DNA of 42,205 nt from Fibrobacter sp. (GTDB taxonomy: Bacteria; Fibrobacterota; Fibrobacteria; Fibrobacterales; Fibrobacteraceae). The stretch spans positions 1-42,205 of the forward strand of contig JAAYJH010000114.1 in NCBI GenBank assembly GCA_012523035.1, written 5' to 3'. Shown piece after piece: positions 25,198-36,241 of the stretch. The translations under genes were made by a program, and so were the position numbers. How positions within the stretch are numbered: position 1 is the stretch's first letter; each line of letters begins with the position of its first letter. Below the pieces are notes generated by a model that saw only the letters and a program-made list of their open reading frames with translations, ran no database searches and was not told the DNA's origin.

Positions 25198-27028
25198 ATG
25201 GTTGAGAGTCTGCACTCATAAATTGGTAGATAATAAAAATAGCTATGATTGTGAAAAACATTTGCAAAACCAAAGGGGCACTGGCAAAATAGTAGCGGTA
25301 CAAGCGTTTGAAACGGTCTGGAAGCCAATGTATAAGCATGCCTAATGCAAAAACTAAAATGATGTTTTTGTATTCCATTATCATGTTTGGCAGTGTTTTT
25401 AAGCTCCATGGGCTTCCTATTTGACGAATCATGTTGGTGGCTGTTTCCCACGCTGTTTCGTTGGCCTCAACTGGATCTAAATTGGAACCAGACCTAAAGA
25501 ACAATCGAGTGAATGTGATAAAAACAAAAGTCAAAAATACATTCCATACAGTAAAAATCCATTGTATTTTTTTCTTAGAAAATAGACTGTATAAAAGCCC
25601 TAAGTATATACCAATTAAAATAATACCACTCCAAACACCGATAATGCTTAAAAGTGGATGAAATGAGTATTTGTTGATAATCAAGCAAGCGGCTGTGATC
25701 ACAAACATAATAAAGGCTCTTAAAGTGGTAGGGAATCGGACCCATAATCGGTGTAAAATCATCCCCGCCCCATTCAATCCACCCCAAATCATAAAATTCC
25801 AGCTAGCACCATGCCATAATCCACCCAAAAGCATGGTGGTCATATTGTTCATTTGAGTGGTGATAGAACGGCGGTCTTTGCTGTTGAAATAGGCATAAAT
25901 AGAAAGCCCTATAAAAAACGCTGCCAAAATAAATGCAATGAGAAAGCTTCCAGAAAGAATTATAGCCACAAGAGAAATGATAGCGATCCAAAAAAAAGTG
26001 CCTACGCTAGCCCTTCTATTGCCGCCAAGCGGTATGTACAAATAGTCTCTAAGCCAAGTAGATAAAGACATGTGCCAACGCCTCCAAAAACCAGCTGGAT
26101 TGATGGCCTTGTAAGGGGAGTTAAAGTTTTGAGGAAGGTGAAAACCCATTAAAAGGGCTACGCCGATAGCTATGTCTGTATAACCAGAAAAATCGGCATA
26201 AACTTGCAAAGAATAGGCAAAAAGGGCTAGTAAGTTTTCAAATCCTGTAAAAAGTAGGGGTGTTTCGAAGACTCTATCTACAAAATTCGTCGCTAGATAG
26301 TCGCTCATGATTATTTTTTTGGCGAGTCCGTTGAGGATCCAAAAAATAGCAAGGCCAAAAGTGCGTCTGGGAAGCACAGATTTTTTATACAATTGAGGTA
26401 TAAATTTGTTCGCTCGAACTATAGGACCTGCCACCAGTTGCGGAAAAAATGTCAAGTAAAATCCAAAATCTAACAAGCGGTTTACAGGCAATACAATTTT
26501 TCGGTAAACATCTACAATATAACTAATGGCTTGGAATGTAAAAAAAGAAATACCTACAGGAAGAATAATTTGATCCACTAAAGAATGGGTTTTAAAAAAA
26601 TAATTAGTCCCAGCGGCAAAAAAATTGTAAATTTGAAGCTCTACTCCTAAGGTTTTGTGCAATAGATCTAAGAAAAAATAGCTGTATTTAAAATAGCTTA
26701 GAGTGAATAAGTTTAGTGCAACTCCCCAAAAGAGAAAAAACAATCGGAAAAACTTTTTATCAAATAAATGGATGGCTCTGGCTATATAATAGTTGAGTAA
26801 AACCGTGAATATTAAAATTAAAACATAGCTACCACTGGTTTTGTAGTAAAAGAAAAGGCTTACAAAAAATAAAAATGAATTCCGTAAAAAGAATTTGTTG
26901 TGTATTAGTGAGAATACTGCAAAAACAAGGGCAAAAAAAGCCCAAAAATAAAATTGAGTGAATAATAAAGGAGAATTTTGATTAAAAGAAAAAATATGAG
27001 TGAAATAAGAAAGCAGGCTTTCAATCAT
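25178..27028 (-). CDS. MBOAT family O-acyltransferase (AlgI/DltB-like)
   Basis: A 616-residue polytopic membrane protein with about a dozen membrane segments. Core motifs are WRRWHMSLSTWLRDYLYIPL near residues 312-332 and GGLWHGASWNFMIWG near 400, which carries the conserved catalytic His of the family. AlgI-like proteins pass acetyl groups across the cytoplasmic membrane to an extracytoplasmic transferase that acetylates a polysaccharide or peptidoglycan. Two SGNH proteins lie immediately upstream in the operon (4-bp overlap with the second) and are the natural partners. The target polymer is unknown; the glycan made at 1-11272 is one candidate. The C-terminus ends QPFIYFQF, a common ending in this group. 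Confidence 0.92.
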   Translation of the reverse strand: MIESLLSYFTHIFSFNQNSPLLFTQFYFWAFFALVFAVFSLIHNKFFLRNSFLFFVSLFFYYKTSGSYVLILIFTVLLNYYIARAIHLFDKKFFRLFFLFWGVALNLFTLSYFKYSYFFLDLLHKTLGVELQIYNFFAAGTNYFFKTHSLVDQIILPVGISFFTFQAISYIVDVYRKIVLPVNRLLDFGFYLTFFPQLVAGPIVRANKFIPQLYKKSVLPRRTFGLAIFWILNGLAKKIIMSDYLATNFVDRVFETPLLFTGFENLLALFAYSLQVYADFSGYTDIAIGVALLMGFHLPQNFNSPYKAINPAGFWRRWHMSLSTWLRDYLYIPLGGNRRASVGTFFWIAIISLVAIILSGSFLIAFILAAFFIGLSIYAYFNSKDRRSITTQMNNMTTMLLGGLWHGASWNFMIWGGLNGAGMILHRLWVRFPTTLRAFIMFVITAACLIINKYSFHPLLSIIGVWSGIILIGIYLGLLYSLFSKKKIQWIFTVWNVFLTFVFITFTRLFFRSGSNLDPVEANETAWETATNMIRQIGSPWSLKTLPNMIMEYKNIILVFALGMLIHWLPDRFKRLYRYYFASAPLVLQMFFTIIAIFIIYQFMSADSQPFIYFQF

Positions 27029-28485
27029 GGGTAGGCCTTTTGGGGTTTAATTTTACTTGAAGGAGATTCTGCTGGTAAATGGGACAGGTGGTGGCTGTAT
27101 GCTTTTAAAAGAGCTTCATAAAAAAGATCTCCAATGATCTTATAGCCTGTGCTGTTAAAATGCACTTTGTCTTTTTTAGCTAGTTTTGCCTTTTCCCATT
27201 CTGCCATAGACCCTAAACCTCCCATTATGGAAAATAAATCCCACACCGCCGCTTTGTGTTTTTGAGCCAATTTATAAAAGTTCTGTTTGGCAATTTCACC
27301 ATTAGGGTGTTTTATATAACGCCACCGATTTTTTTTTCTAAAAGAATCATTATTGGTGGTAAATATTATAGCTACACCAGGATTCACTTTCTGAATGATT
27401 TGAATCAAAGAATCGTAATCACTTAAAAATTTTTTTTCGTTGAATCGCTCTACATTGGCGTCGTTAATTCCAATAGAAAAAATGACCAAGTCAGGCTTAA
27501 AAAACTTCAGTTCATGCTCTAATTTAGGGCAGGCTAAATATGACTCCACCTTGGCACCATTGATGCCTATGTTGGTATAAGAAATTCCTGGGAAATCATT
27601 TTCAACTAATAATCCAGTCATTGTGAATTGGTGTTGCAACGCTTTAAGGGTGTCTTCTACAGCTAAGGAATCATAAAACATAGAGTCCAAAGCTAAAACT
27701 TCTTCTTTTTTTAAGGAATTCAAATTTAGGGAATCTATTTTTAATAAGTTCAAAAGAGAGTCTTGTAATAGAGAGTCATTCCATCGAAATGATAAAATTA
27801 AAGAGTCGGTCAACCTAGGGAGTTCAAACACATAAGATGCACTAGAAGTGTCTAAAACACCTTTATAAAAAATACTGTCCAATAAGATTTGTGGTTCTAC
27901 ATCGTTCAAGCTTGAAAAACCGAACAAGCGGACTCTATTAAAAAGCCAAATAGGAACAGGGTTGTATTTGTTTAATAATAGGGTGATTTCGGCCTGAGGA
28001 TCGGTGGTGCTCACTGCAATTCCAAGCAAGCCCAGTGGTTTAGATATTTCTCTCAGCACATTTCGACTCATGTCCCACTTCCCTTTGTAATATGAAGCAT
28101 AGCTAGAGGGGGTGTTGGTCCTGGCGGCAGAATATGGAAATACAAAGCCACGACTAGAAGCTTGACCTGGATATTGTGTGGCTAGTTTTTCTCGGACTCT
28201 ATTAGAAAACACATCAGCTTGGATATGAGAACCACCAAAGTGGGCAATTCGAATTTGACCCTTATTTTCAAAAATCAAAGTGTCTAGTTTTTTGTAAAAT
28301 TGCTGAAATTTTTTGTCTCCAAGGGGGAAGTTTAACTCATTGATGTCAGTATTGATAAAAGAGTACTTTTCGAGCGAGTATTCAGAAGCTTGGAGTGGAT
28401 TTGTACATAGCGACAGGAATAAAAACAAATAGATGGTGGGTCTAAAAACCCATATGTTATATTTTTTTTGCATCCGTAAATACAT
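27025..28485 (-). CDS. SGNH/GDSL hydrolase-fold protein, acetylation partner
   Basis: A 486-residue protein with an N-terminal signal or anchor (hydrophobic FRPTIYLFLFLSLCT). The SGNH signature is modified: IRIAHFGGSHIQADVFSNRV (block I, with Gly-Ser-His instead of Gly-Asp-Ser), SIGINDANVE (block III region) and DKVHFNSTGYKIIGD (Asp and catalytic His block). AlgJ/AlgX-like and related SGNH proteins transfer acetyl groups in the periplasm. The gene starts within TAATG overlapping the previous stop and ends overlapping the MBOAT start. An alternative start at 28473 (MQKKYN) also fits. The neighbours point to polysaccharide O-acetylation. Confidence 0.8.
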   Translation of the reverse strand: MYLRMQKKYNIWVFRPTIYLFLFLSLCTNPLQASEYSLEKYSFINTDINELNFPLGDKKFQQFYKKLDTLIFENKGQIRIAHFGGSHIQADVFSNRVREKLATQYPGQASSRGFVFPYSAARTNTPSSYASYYKGKWDMSRNVLREISKPLGLLGIAVSTTDPQAEITLLLNKYNPVPIWLFNRVRLFGFSSLNDVEPQILLDSIFYKGVLDTSSASYVFELPRLTDSLILSFRWNDSLLQDSLLNLLKIDSLNLNSLKKEEVLALDSMFYDSLAVEDTLKALQHQFTMTGLLVENDFPGISYTNIGINGAKVESYLACPKLEHELKFFKPDLVIFSIGINDANVERFNEKKFLSDYDSLIQIIQKVNPGVAIIFTTNNDSFRKKNRWRYIKHPNGEIAKQNFYKLAQKHKAAVWDLFSIMGGLGSMAEWEKAKLAKKDKVHFNSTGYKIIGDLFYEALLKAYSHHLSHLPAESPSSKIKPQKAYP

Positions 28486-30035
28486 TACTCCACCTCTGCT
28501 TCTTTTTGAATCAGTTGCTCTTGACGAGAAGAATCTGCAAAAGCTTTAATGTCTTTTAGCTTGGCATCATCTATTTTATGAGCATCTCTGAACTTATAAA
28601 AATCATAATAAGTTTTGATTGAATTGCTAAACAAGTCGCCCATATGAGCTGCACCATGCCTTGTAAAGTGAATGAAATCGGTGTGTCCAAGGGGAGGGTT
28701 TGTTTTGGTCCACTTTTGAATGGAGCCGTCTCCGCCCATGACGCGGTGCATATCCCAATAAGCTACGCCATTTTCTTCGCAAACTTCTTGAAGGGCTTGA
28801 ATGACCATAGATAAACCAGGGTATGTTTGTAGTTTACCGTTGATGCGTTTGGCCATATCTGCAGGACCAATAAAGAGAATGTCTGCATCAGGGTTTACCT
28901 CCTGAAGGGTTTTGATTTGTTTGGTGATGATTCTTTTTATCCAATTGATATTTTTTTTGGATGCACCAGGGACCAGGTTTCCTCCGTATTCCATTATAAT
29001 TAATTTGGCATTTAAAGCGGAATAAGCTTCTTTTAAAAGTGGGGGGTGAATACGGTGAAATATGGTGCCAGAACTCCCTCGCATGGGGACATTGTTTACT
29101 GCTACACCGTAAGTTCCATCCATGGATACGCCATAAATTTCAGCCCTTCCAGAAAAAGAAAACCGCACTCTATTGCTTGGATTTTCTAAGTTCCATTCAT
29201 ATATGTTTAAGTGCTCCAAGCGAGTGACTTGCGGTGTGCTTGCTTGTGCATTTTTGACTTTCTTTTTTTCTGTTTCACCACTCCATTCTGAGTAGGTGGA
29301 GTCATAAAACAGACTCACATTAAAACGAGATTCTTTCCCTGTTAAAACCCGTATTTTTTGGTAGTCTCCTACATTTGGAAATTGCTTTAATCGATTGGGT
29401 CTTGGTTTGATGGTCACACTTGCAGAGCCGTTGAGCGTGGCAAATTGCGCCAAAGGGCCATAGCGATTGTGTGTAGCTTCTTGCTCTTTTTGGCCAAATA
29501 AAATATAACGGTTTAAAGCGTCGGAGCTCCAGTGTTGTGTGCTCATAGAGGGGATGTCTAAAACAGCCGGCAAAAGTCCAGGTCCATTGCCTCCAAACCA
29601 GTTTTGCATGGATTGACGAATAGTCGAAGATATGCGATCTTCTTCGATTTGTGAGTCTCCATAATGGAATATGTGCAAAACTTCTGAGTTTGCTTTTGCT
29701 TTTTCTAGATTGCTAAAGAATCGATCGAACCAAGTCGGGTCATTGTTGGGTAAATTAAATCGAGTGGCACCAGATTCAAAAAAAGACTCATAAAAATGAA
29801 GAGAATCGGCGTAAGCAGAAAATTCTCTTTGCCTTGTTTCTGCAAGCATTCGCTGGATAGCGGCCTCAGGATCTTCGCCTTTTTCTTTAGTGGGGACTGT
29901 GAAAACACTAGATAAACTAGGGAATCGAAGTGTTGTGTTTGAAATTTCTATCCCTTCTTCGGGGTAAAAAAAAGCGAGAAGGGCTAAAGAAAAAAATAAA
30001 ACAAGTATAAAAGAAAGGGTTTTAAGAGGGCTCAT
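28485..30035 (-). CDS. SGNH/GDSL hydrolase-fold protein, membrane-anchored
   Basis: A 516-residue protein with an N-terminal membrane anchor (LSFILVLFFSLALLAFFY), then the SGNH domain: HIFHYGDSQIEEDRISSTIR (GDS nucleophile block near residue 125), KLIIMEYGGNLV (Gly-Asn block), FIGPADMAKR and HTDFIHFTRHGAAHMGDLF (catalytic Asp and His block). Catalytic residues look complete, unlike the paralogue downstream. The start lies 14 bp inside the hisS 3' end with no obvious ribosome-binding site, suggesting coupling to hisS translation. Likely periplasmic acetyltransferase or esterase working with the MBOAT protein. Confidence 0.82.
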   Translation of the reverse strand: MSPLKTLSFILVLFFSLALLAFFYPEEGIEISNTTLRFPSLSSVFTVPTKEKGEDPEAAIQRMLAETRQREFSAYADSLHFYESFFESGATRFNLPNNDPTWFDRFFSNLEKAKANSEVLHIFHYGDSQIEEDRISSTIRQSMQNWFGGNGPGLLPAVLDIPSMSTQHWSSDALNRYILFGQKEQEATHNRYGPLAQFATLNGSASVTIKPRPNRLKQFPNVGDYQKIRVLTGKESRFNVSLFYDSTYSEWSGETEKKKVKNAQASTPQVTRLEHLNIYEWNLENPSNRVRFSFSGRAEIYGVSMDGTYGVAVNNVPMRGSSGTIFHRIHPPLLKEAYSALNAKLIIMEYGGNLVPGASKKNINWIKRIITKQIKTLQEVNPDADILFIGPADMAKRINGKLQTYPGLSMVIQALQEVCEENGVAYWDMHRVMGGDGSIQKWTKTNPPLGHTDFIHFTRHGAAHMGDLFSNSIKTYYDFYKFRDAHKIDDAKLKDIKAFADSSRQEQLIQKEAEVE

Positions 30036-31323
30036 TTTTTAAGTATTCCACAATATCTTGAATAGAGCCTATGTGCATAAGCCCTTTAGATAAATCTTTA
30101 AATTCATAAGTGTTTTCGGTCGCCTTTTCACCATCCACATAAACAACACAGCGAGCACCTTGGCTGTTGGCTTGGTCCATTTGCTTGGAGAGCTTCGTTA
30201 TTTCTAATGGATGAGCCACATTCAAGTGAAGCTCCCTAAATTGGTTGGCAAGCACAAACACCTTAGGAAAATCATTGGTAAATGAAGCGATATAAAGATC
30301 GATTTTTGGGTGTAAATCAGGGATTAAATCGTGGTCTTTCAATAAGTTGGCAAGCACTACATCACCCATTCCAAAACCTACGCCTGGCACTTTTTGACCC
30401 CCTAAGTTTTCACAAAGGTTATCGTATCGCCCTCCTCCTGCAATAGCCCGCATGGATTTTGCTCGATCAAAAACTTCAAATACAATGCCCGTGTAATAGG
30501 CAAGTCCGCGAACAATGCTCAAATCTAAGCCAATATAAGGCCCAAATCCTGTATTTTCAATTAAATCAAATAAGTTTTGCAAGTCGTTTAAAGCTTGGAT
30601 AGAGTTTGGACTGGAGATCATCGTTCGTATTTCGTTCAAACTTTTAGATTCCATGAAAGTGTTTATTTTCTGGACTTGTGTTTCTAAAAGGCCAAGCTCT
30701 AAAAGGGTGCTTAAAAAAGCTTCGGGACTCGTTTTGAGCCTTCGATCGAGAGCGGGATAGACCAAGTTAGGGTCTGAGACTCCTATTTCTATTAAATAGT
30801 TAGCCAGCAGTTCACGACTAGAAATACCTATGCTAAAATCATCTGCAGACAAGCCAAATTCTACAAGCATCGCTACAATAGCAGAAATCAAATCAGCTTC
30901 GGCAAAAACACTCTCGGTGCCAATGACATCCAAGTTCAGTTGAAAAAACTCCCTTAAACGGCCTTTTTGAGCCCTTTCATATCGAAAAAGTCTGGGAATA
31001 CTAAACCATTTGAATGGTTTTTTTATGGTGTTTCCTTTTTGGACTATCAAACGGGCCAAGGTAGGGGTCATTTCAGGCCTAAGTGCTAAAGCCCTGTTCC
31101 CTTTGTCTTCAAAGTGATAGAGCTGGCTTACAATTTCATCGCCAGATTTACCGGTGAAAAGTTCTAAATGTTCAAAAATAGGGCCTTCGTATTCTTCATA
31201 TCCAAATCGTTTGGATACTCGTTTCCAAGTGTCAAAAATAAAATTCTGTAATCGCATGGATTCAGGGTAAAAATCGCGAGTCCCTTTAGGGAGTGTGGGT
31301 GCTTGTCTTTTTGCTTTACTCAT
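30022..31323 (-). CDS. hisS: Histidyl-tRNA synthetase
   Basis: A 433-residue class II synthetase. It shows the N-terminal PKGTRDFYPE, motif 1/2 region (LRPEMTPTLARLIV, PRLFRYERAQKGRLREFFQ), the histidine-specific GLAYYTGIVFEVFD and motif 3 AIAGGGRYDNL. The anticodon-binding domain follows from about residue 335. It charges tRNA-His in the cytosol. It is the promoter-proximal gene of the operon with two SGNH proteins and MBOAT, so an envelope modification module may share its transcript. It is divergent from mdh with 119 bp between the starts. Confidence 0.96.
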   Translation of the reverse strand: MSKAKRQAPTLPKGTRDFYPESMRLQNFIFDTWKRVSKRFGYEEYEGPIFEHLELFTGKSGDEIVSQLYHFEDKGNRALALRPEMTPTLARLIVQKGNTIKKPFKWFSIPRLFRYERAQKGRLREFFQLNLDVIGTESVFAEADLISAIVAMLVEFGLSADDFSIGISSRELLANYLIEIGVSDPNLVYPALDRRLKTSPEAFLSTLLELGLLETQVQKINTFMESKSLNEIRTMISSPNSIQALNDLQNLFDLIENTGFGPYIGLDLSIVRGLAYYTGIVFEVFDRAKSMRAIAGGGRYDNLCENLGGQKVPGVGFGMGDVVLANLLKDHDLIPDLHPKIDLYIASFTNDFPKVFVLANQFRELHLNVAHPLEITKLSKQMDQANSQGARCVVYVDGEKATENTYEFKDLSKGLMHIGSIQDIVEYLKNEPS

Positions 31324-31388
31324 ATCTTTAAACTTAGTAAAAAAATAGTGTTTTTTTTGATTCAGATTTTCTATCTATACATTCATAG

Positions 31389-32378
<990 letters not shown>

Positions 32379-32397
32379 TTTGATTTAAGAAAACTTG

Positions 32398-32430
32398 AAG
32401 GCTCTATTTTATAATAGGGCCTTTTTTTTA
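32398..32430 (+). terminator. Rho-independent terminator of mdh
   Basis: AAGGCTCTATT (32398-32408) and AATAGGGCCTT (32413-32423) form an 11-bp stem with one G-U pair and a four-base loop, followed by T7. The right arm extends into the 3' end of the convergent gene (stop at 32409-32411), so the hairpin may act for both strands, though only the plus side has a strong T-run. Confidence 0.88.
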
Positions 32431-32819
32431 ATTTCTTGCGTAGGGGAAACTCTTTTTAGTACTTTAAAAATGACCAGTAAATGGCCGAAGTAGCGTGGAA
32501 AGGCCATGATTAAAACGCCTAAACACATGATTAAAATAGCTGCAGTTAAACCGATAGGGACCAAAGTTTTGGCAATAGGCAATAAGTCTTGACTGATTTG
32601 ATTTAAAAGCTTCCACAGCTCCTGATCTTCTTTAAAAGTCTTTAGTGCGATTTTACCTGTAAAACTAGTGTACCTTTGGGTCGCTAAAAGTACAGTTGAG
32701 TCTGCAAAAACAAGGGCTTTTTCAAAAATTTTTACAAAAAATGAGACAATTACGCCAATCAAAAAGACAAGCGACCCTATAACGCGTACCACTCGAGTTT
32801 CTGTAAAAGCACCCCTCAT
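32409..32819 (-). CDS. Small membrane protein of unknown function
   Basis: I do not recognise this 136-residue protein. It has two clear hydrophobic segments, about residues 14-36 (IGSLVFLIGVIVSFFV) and 83-107 (LVPIGLTAAILIMCLGVLIM), with a polar middle of about 45 residues and a basic C-terminal tail (KKKALL). The start overlaps the Aas-like gene stop by 4 bp, so the two are translationally coupled. A link to phospholipid repair is suggested by position only. Confidence 0.7.
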   Translation of the reverse strand: MRGAFTETRVVRVIGSLVFLIGVIVSFFVKIFEKALVFADSTVLLATQRYTSFTGKIALKTFKEDQELWKLLNQISQDLLPIAKTLVPIGLTAAILIMCLGVLIMAFPRYFGHLLVIFKVLKRVSPTQEIKKKALL

Positions 32820-35800
32820 TTTGCCACCAATGAAAGAGCTATCTCTTTGACTTCTTTTAAATTCATCTTTCCGCTCCCTAGTTTAGGTAAATTTTCTACA
32901 TTATATGCTTGGCTAGGAATCAACAAAGGGGGAACACCTGCTTTACGAATCCCTTGTAGCACATCACTTGCTTTTTGATCTCCTTCGTATAACAAAATAA
33001 GTCGCTCTCCTTTCACAGAATCTGCTACAGAGGTAACGGCATAATCAAAACCTTTTAAAATATTAGTGTCTTGGATTCGTAGTTCCACTGCTCCTAGGCT
33101 CACCATTTCGCCTCCGATTTTAGCAAAACGACTGTACCTATCGACAATAGTCAAAAATCCATCTTCATCTAAGTGTCCTTTGTCTCCGGTTTTATACCAT
33201 TTTTTTCCATCGATTTCTATAAGTACTTCTTTTGTTTTTTGAGGGTTGTTCAAGTAACCCACCATCACCTGACAACCTCCGATTAAAATCATTCCAGCTT
33301 CTCCAACTGGCAACTCTTCATTAGTTTCTGGATCTACAATTTTAAATCGAGTTCCAGGGAGGGCCATACCCACAGTCCCTGGTTTATTATTGATTTGCAT
33401 AGTCAAAAAGTCATTGAGCAAAATGTTTTCTGTATTCACAGAAGCAACGGGTGTGGTCTCTGTGCAACCGTAACCTTCGAAAATTTCTTTTCCAAATTTC
33501 ATTTTAAAAGAATCTTGAAGTTCTGGCCTTAAGCTTTCTGCCCCGGCAATAATGATTCGTAAATATTTAAAAACCATAGGGTGGACTAATTTGTTGACCA
33601 CAAAAGCCCTTAAAAAAGTAGGGGTACCCACAAAAATAGTCACTTTGAATTCAGCACAAGCCCTAGCCATGGTTTTCACATCGGTTGGGTCTGCAATAGC
33701 GACAATGGGGCAGCCTTCTACTAAGTTTAACAAGGTGGTCACAGTGAGACCAAAAGAGTGGAATAAAGGGAGTTCTGCAAGCATCACATCCCCTCGACTC
33801 ACATTTAAAATACAAGAAGTTTGCTCAATATTTCCGATCAAATTATAATGAGACAACATCACACCTTTTGGAGTCCCTTCTGAGCCAGAACTGAATAAAA
33901 TGGTGGCCACACTAGAAAGTTTAGTCTTTTTGAAGAATAAAAATTCAATCAAGAAGGTGGGCAACAATACACCGACTAACAAATAGTACAAGAGTGTTCC
34001 TTTAGAAATAGTTTCTTTCACCTCTTCTGCAAAGATCACTTTACACTGAGCACCGCCCATATTATAAAAATCATTACCTCTGTTTTTCATTTTTTCTAAA
34101 AACTGCGAACTGGTGATCACTGTTTTTATGTTGGCTTCTTGAATGCATTTTGCTACTACATCGGGAGAGGAGGTGTAGTTTAAGTTACAACTCACTTTAC
34201 CCAAAACCCAAGTCGCTAGATTCACAATGATTCCACCTGGAGTGGGTGGAAGCATGATCCCAATGTTTTTTTGCCCTGCTGTGGCTTGTTTTATTTTTCG
34301 ACTATAGGCAAGCACTGCACAGAGTAATTTATAGCCAGATAAATGGGCCCCATCGGGACTATAAATAGAGGGACCAAAACGAACCACTTTTTTACAAGTC
34401 CTAAGCCAAGAAGAAACGACTGATTTTCTAAAACAAATGGCTTGAGACCATGCATCTATAGAAATATCTCGAATGATTTCACGGATCTCATTGGCTGGAG
34501 TTTTCATAGAAACTGGTTTTCCAAACGCAACTGTGGCAGCTCTTGGAGAGGTGAAGTCATGCATGTCTGAACCACTATAACTATAGCGACTGCCCCACAT
34601 CCCTTGAATATAAAAAGGAATCACAATGGCGTTCGTATTTTGTAAGGCACTAGAAAAATCAATTGTAAAGGGCACTACATGAGGGGCTTTAGAAACCTCT
34701 CCAGTAGGAAACAGAACCACAGCCTCTCCACGAAGCAAACACTCATTGATTTCTAGAAGGGCTAGTTCTGGATCTCTGGCGGGGATTCGTATCATCCCTA
34801 GCTTTTTTAAAATGATTCTAAGGTACCATTTTTCAAAGTGATCTTTATTGGAGGCAAAGCGAAGGGGTCTGGGACTTGCCATTTGCAAAATAGCCCAATC
34901 AATAAAACTGTGATGGTTCCCAACCAACAAGGCTGCTCCATCGTTGGGGATATTTTCTAAGCCTAGCACCTGCATTTTATAACGACTAAAAATAAGCCGA
35001 AGCACAGAGCGAATAAACACCTGAGGCATATAAAACCAAAACCAAATAAAACCAAACAAAAATATAAAACTCAAACCAAAAAAGAAATGGTGTGGAGTCA
35101 TTCTAGTATAGTAGAGCAACAAAGAGTAAAGCCCTAAAAAGATTGCAAGTGCAATAGCTTGCACCATATTGCTCACGGCTAAAATACGGCCAGAAGTACT
35201 GGGGCGGGTGTTAAATTGAAGCACTGTATTGAGAGGGACCAGCAAAAGTCCTCCTCCAAGCCCAATCAAAACAAACAAAACAGTGAGTAATATGGGGTTT
35301 AAGGTGAAAGGGATCAAAAACATCGCTAAAGCGGTTCCCAATACCCCCATAGGTATAAGTCCAATTTCTATAAATGTCTTAGAAGTCCTGGCCGCAATCA
35401 AAGAACCAATTGCAAGACCAATAAAGGTGTGGATCAAACTGTCTTGGAGCACAGAGAGCCCGTGTTCTCCAGAAGCATCTTGAAATATAAGCACAAAAAC
35501 CTGTGCCATAGCCCAAAACATAGACAAACCAATGATAGTGGAGCGTACATTTCGGTTAGACCAGGTCGAATTAAAGGTCCTTTTACTCGAACGCAGTTTA
35601 GAAAAAGAATCTTCTCGACCCACATTAGGAATCCAAAAAGAAACTATTGTTGCCAGTAAGCTCATACCCACTAAAATCCACGGATACGCAATGGATTTAG
35701 ATGAAAAATCGTTTAGGGTAGAACTGGTCGAAATAGATTGAGTGAAAAGGAGCCCAAAATGCATCAACCATGAGGAGCCAAGCAAAGCAAGTATCGAAAT

Positions 35801-36226
35801 CAATTGTAAAAAAGCATTGGCATAACTTAATTTTTCGGTGCCAAACATTTCTTTTAAAACACCATATTTTGCAGGGCTATGGACAGCGAAACCCGAAGCC
35901 AGTGCAAGTGTGAGCCAGTATGCTAATTTTGGATATCCCGCGGTAGAGCAGATAGCCATGCTCATCACAGTGAGTGTCATAAAAAAAGAGCTCCAAGCCA
36001 AGACTTTTGGTTTGGGGAATCGATTTGAAAAATAACTAGCAGGTGCCATCACCAAAATATAAGGCAATAAAAACAATCCTTGCAAAAGGATACTCTGCCA
36101 CAAAAAGTGTGTAGAAGTAGAAGTGCTTGAAATGACTTTTTGAGTATATATAAACACACCCATTTGCACAAATGTTGTTGCAAACACAGAGATAAAATAT
36201 CGATTAGTCCCTTTGATTTTCCACAT
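32816..36226 (-). CDS. aas: Acyl-ACP--phospholipid O-acyltransferase fused to LplT-like transporter
   Basis: A 1136-residue three-part fusion. Residues 1 to about 400 are an MFS/LplT-like lysophospholipid flippase with about 12 membrane segments. A PlsC-type acyltransferase follows with NHHSFIDW near 438 (HX4D) and LFPTGEVSK. The C-terminal half is an AMP-binding acyl-ACP synthetase: LFSSGSEGTPKGVMLSH near 784, GYGCTETTPVASV near 918 and YKTGDKGHLDEDGFL near 1011. The protein would import lysophospholipid and re-acylate it with acyl-ACP. In Escherichia coli LplT and Aas are separate. It lies 15 bp after pepP and overlaps the small membrane protein by 4 bp. Confidence 0.93.
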   Translation of the reverse strand: MWKIKGTNRYFISVFATTFVQMGVFIYTQKVISSTSTSTHFLWQSILLQGLFLLPYILVMAPASYFSNRFPKPKVLAWSSFFMTLTVMSMAICSTAGYPKLAYWLTLALASGFAVHSPAKYGVLKEMFGTEKLSYANAFLQLISILALLGSSWLMHFGLLFTQSISTSSTLNDFSSKSIAYPWILVGMSLLATIVSFWIPNVGREDSFSKLRSSKRTFNSTWSNRNVRSTIIGLSMFWAMAQVFVLIFQDASGEHGLSVLQDSLIHTFIGLAIGSLIAARTSKTFIEIGLIPMGVLGTALAMFLIPFTLNPILLTVLFVLIGLGGGLLLVPLNTVLQFNTRPSTSGRILAVSNMVQAIALAIFLGLYSLLLYYTRMTPHHFFFGLSFIFLFGFIWFWFYMPQVFIRSVLRLIFSRYKMQVLGLENIPNDGAALLVGNHHSFIDWAILQMASPRPLRFASNKDHFEKWYLRIILKKLGMIRIPARDPELALLEINECLLRGEAVVLFPTGEVSKAPHVVPFTIDFSSALQNTNAIVIPFYIQGMWGSRYSYSGSDMHDFTSPRAATVAFGKPVSMKTPANEIREIIRDISIDAWSQAICFRKSVVSSWLRTCKKVVRFGPSIYSPDGAHLSGYKLLCAVLAYSRKIKQATAGQKNIGIMLPPTPGGIIVNLATWVLGKVSCNLNYTSSPDVVAKCIQEANIKTVITSSQFLEKMKNRGNDFYNMGGAQCKVIFAEEVKETISKGTLLYYLLVGVLLPTFLIEFLFFKKTKLSSVATILFSSGSEGTPKGVMLSHYNLIGNIEQTSCILNVSRGDVMLAELPLFHSFGLTVTTLLNLVEGCPIVAIADPTDVKTMARACAEFKVTIFVGTPTFLRAFVVNKLVHPMVFKYLRIIIAGAESLRPELQDSFKMKFGKEIFEGYGCTETTPVASVNTENILLNDFLTMQINNKPGTVGMALPGTRFKIVDPETNEELPVGEAGMILIGGCQVMVGYLNNPQKTKEVLIEIDGKKWYKTGDKGHLDEDGFLTIVDRYSRFAKIGGEMVSLGAVELRIQDTNILKGFDYAVTSVADSVKGERLILLYEGDQKASDVLQGIRKAGVPPLLIPSQAYNVENLPKLGSGKMNLKEVKEIALSLVAK

Positions 36227-36241
36227 ATATAACTGTATTAC

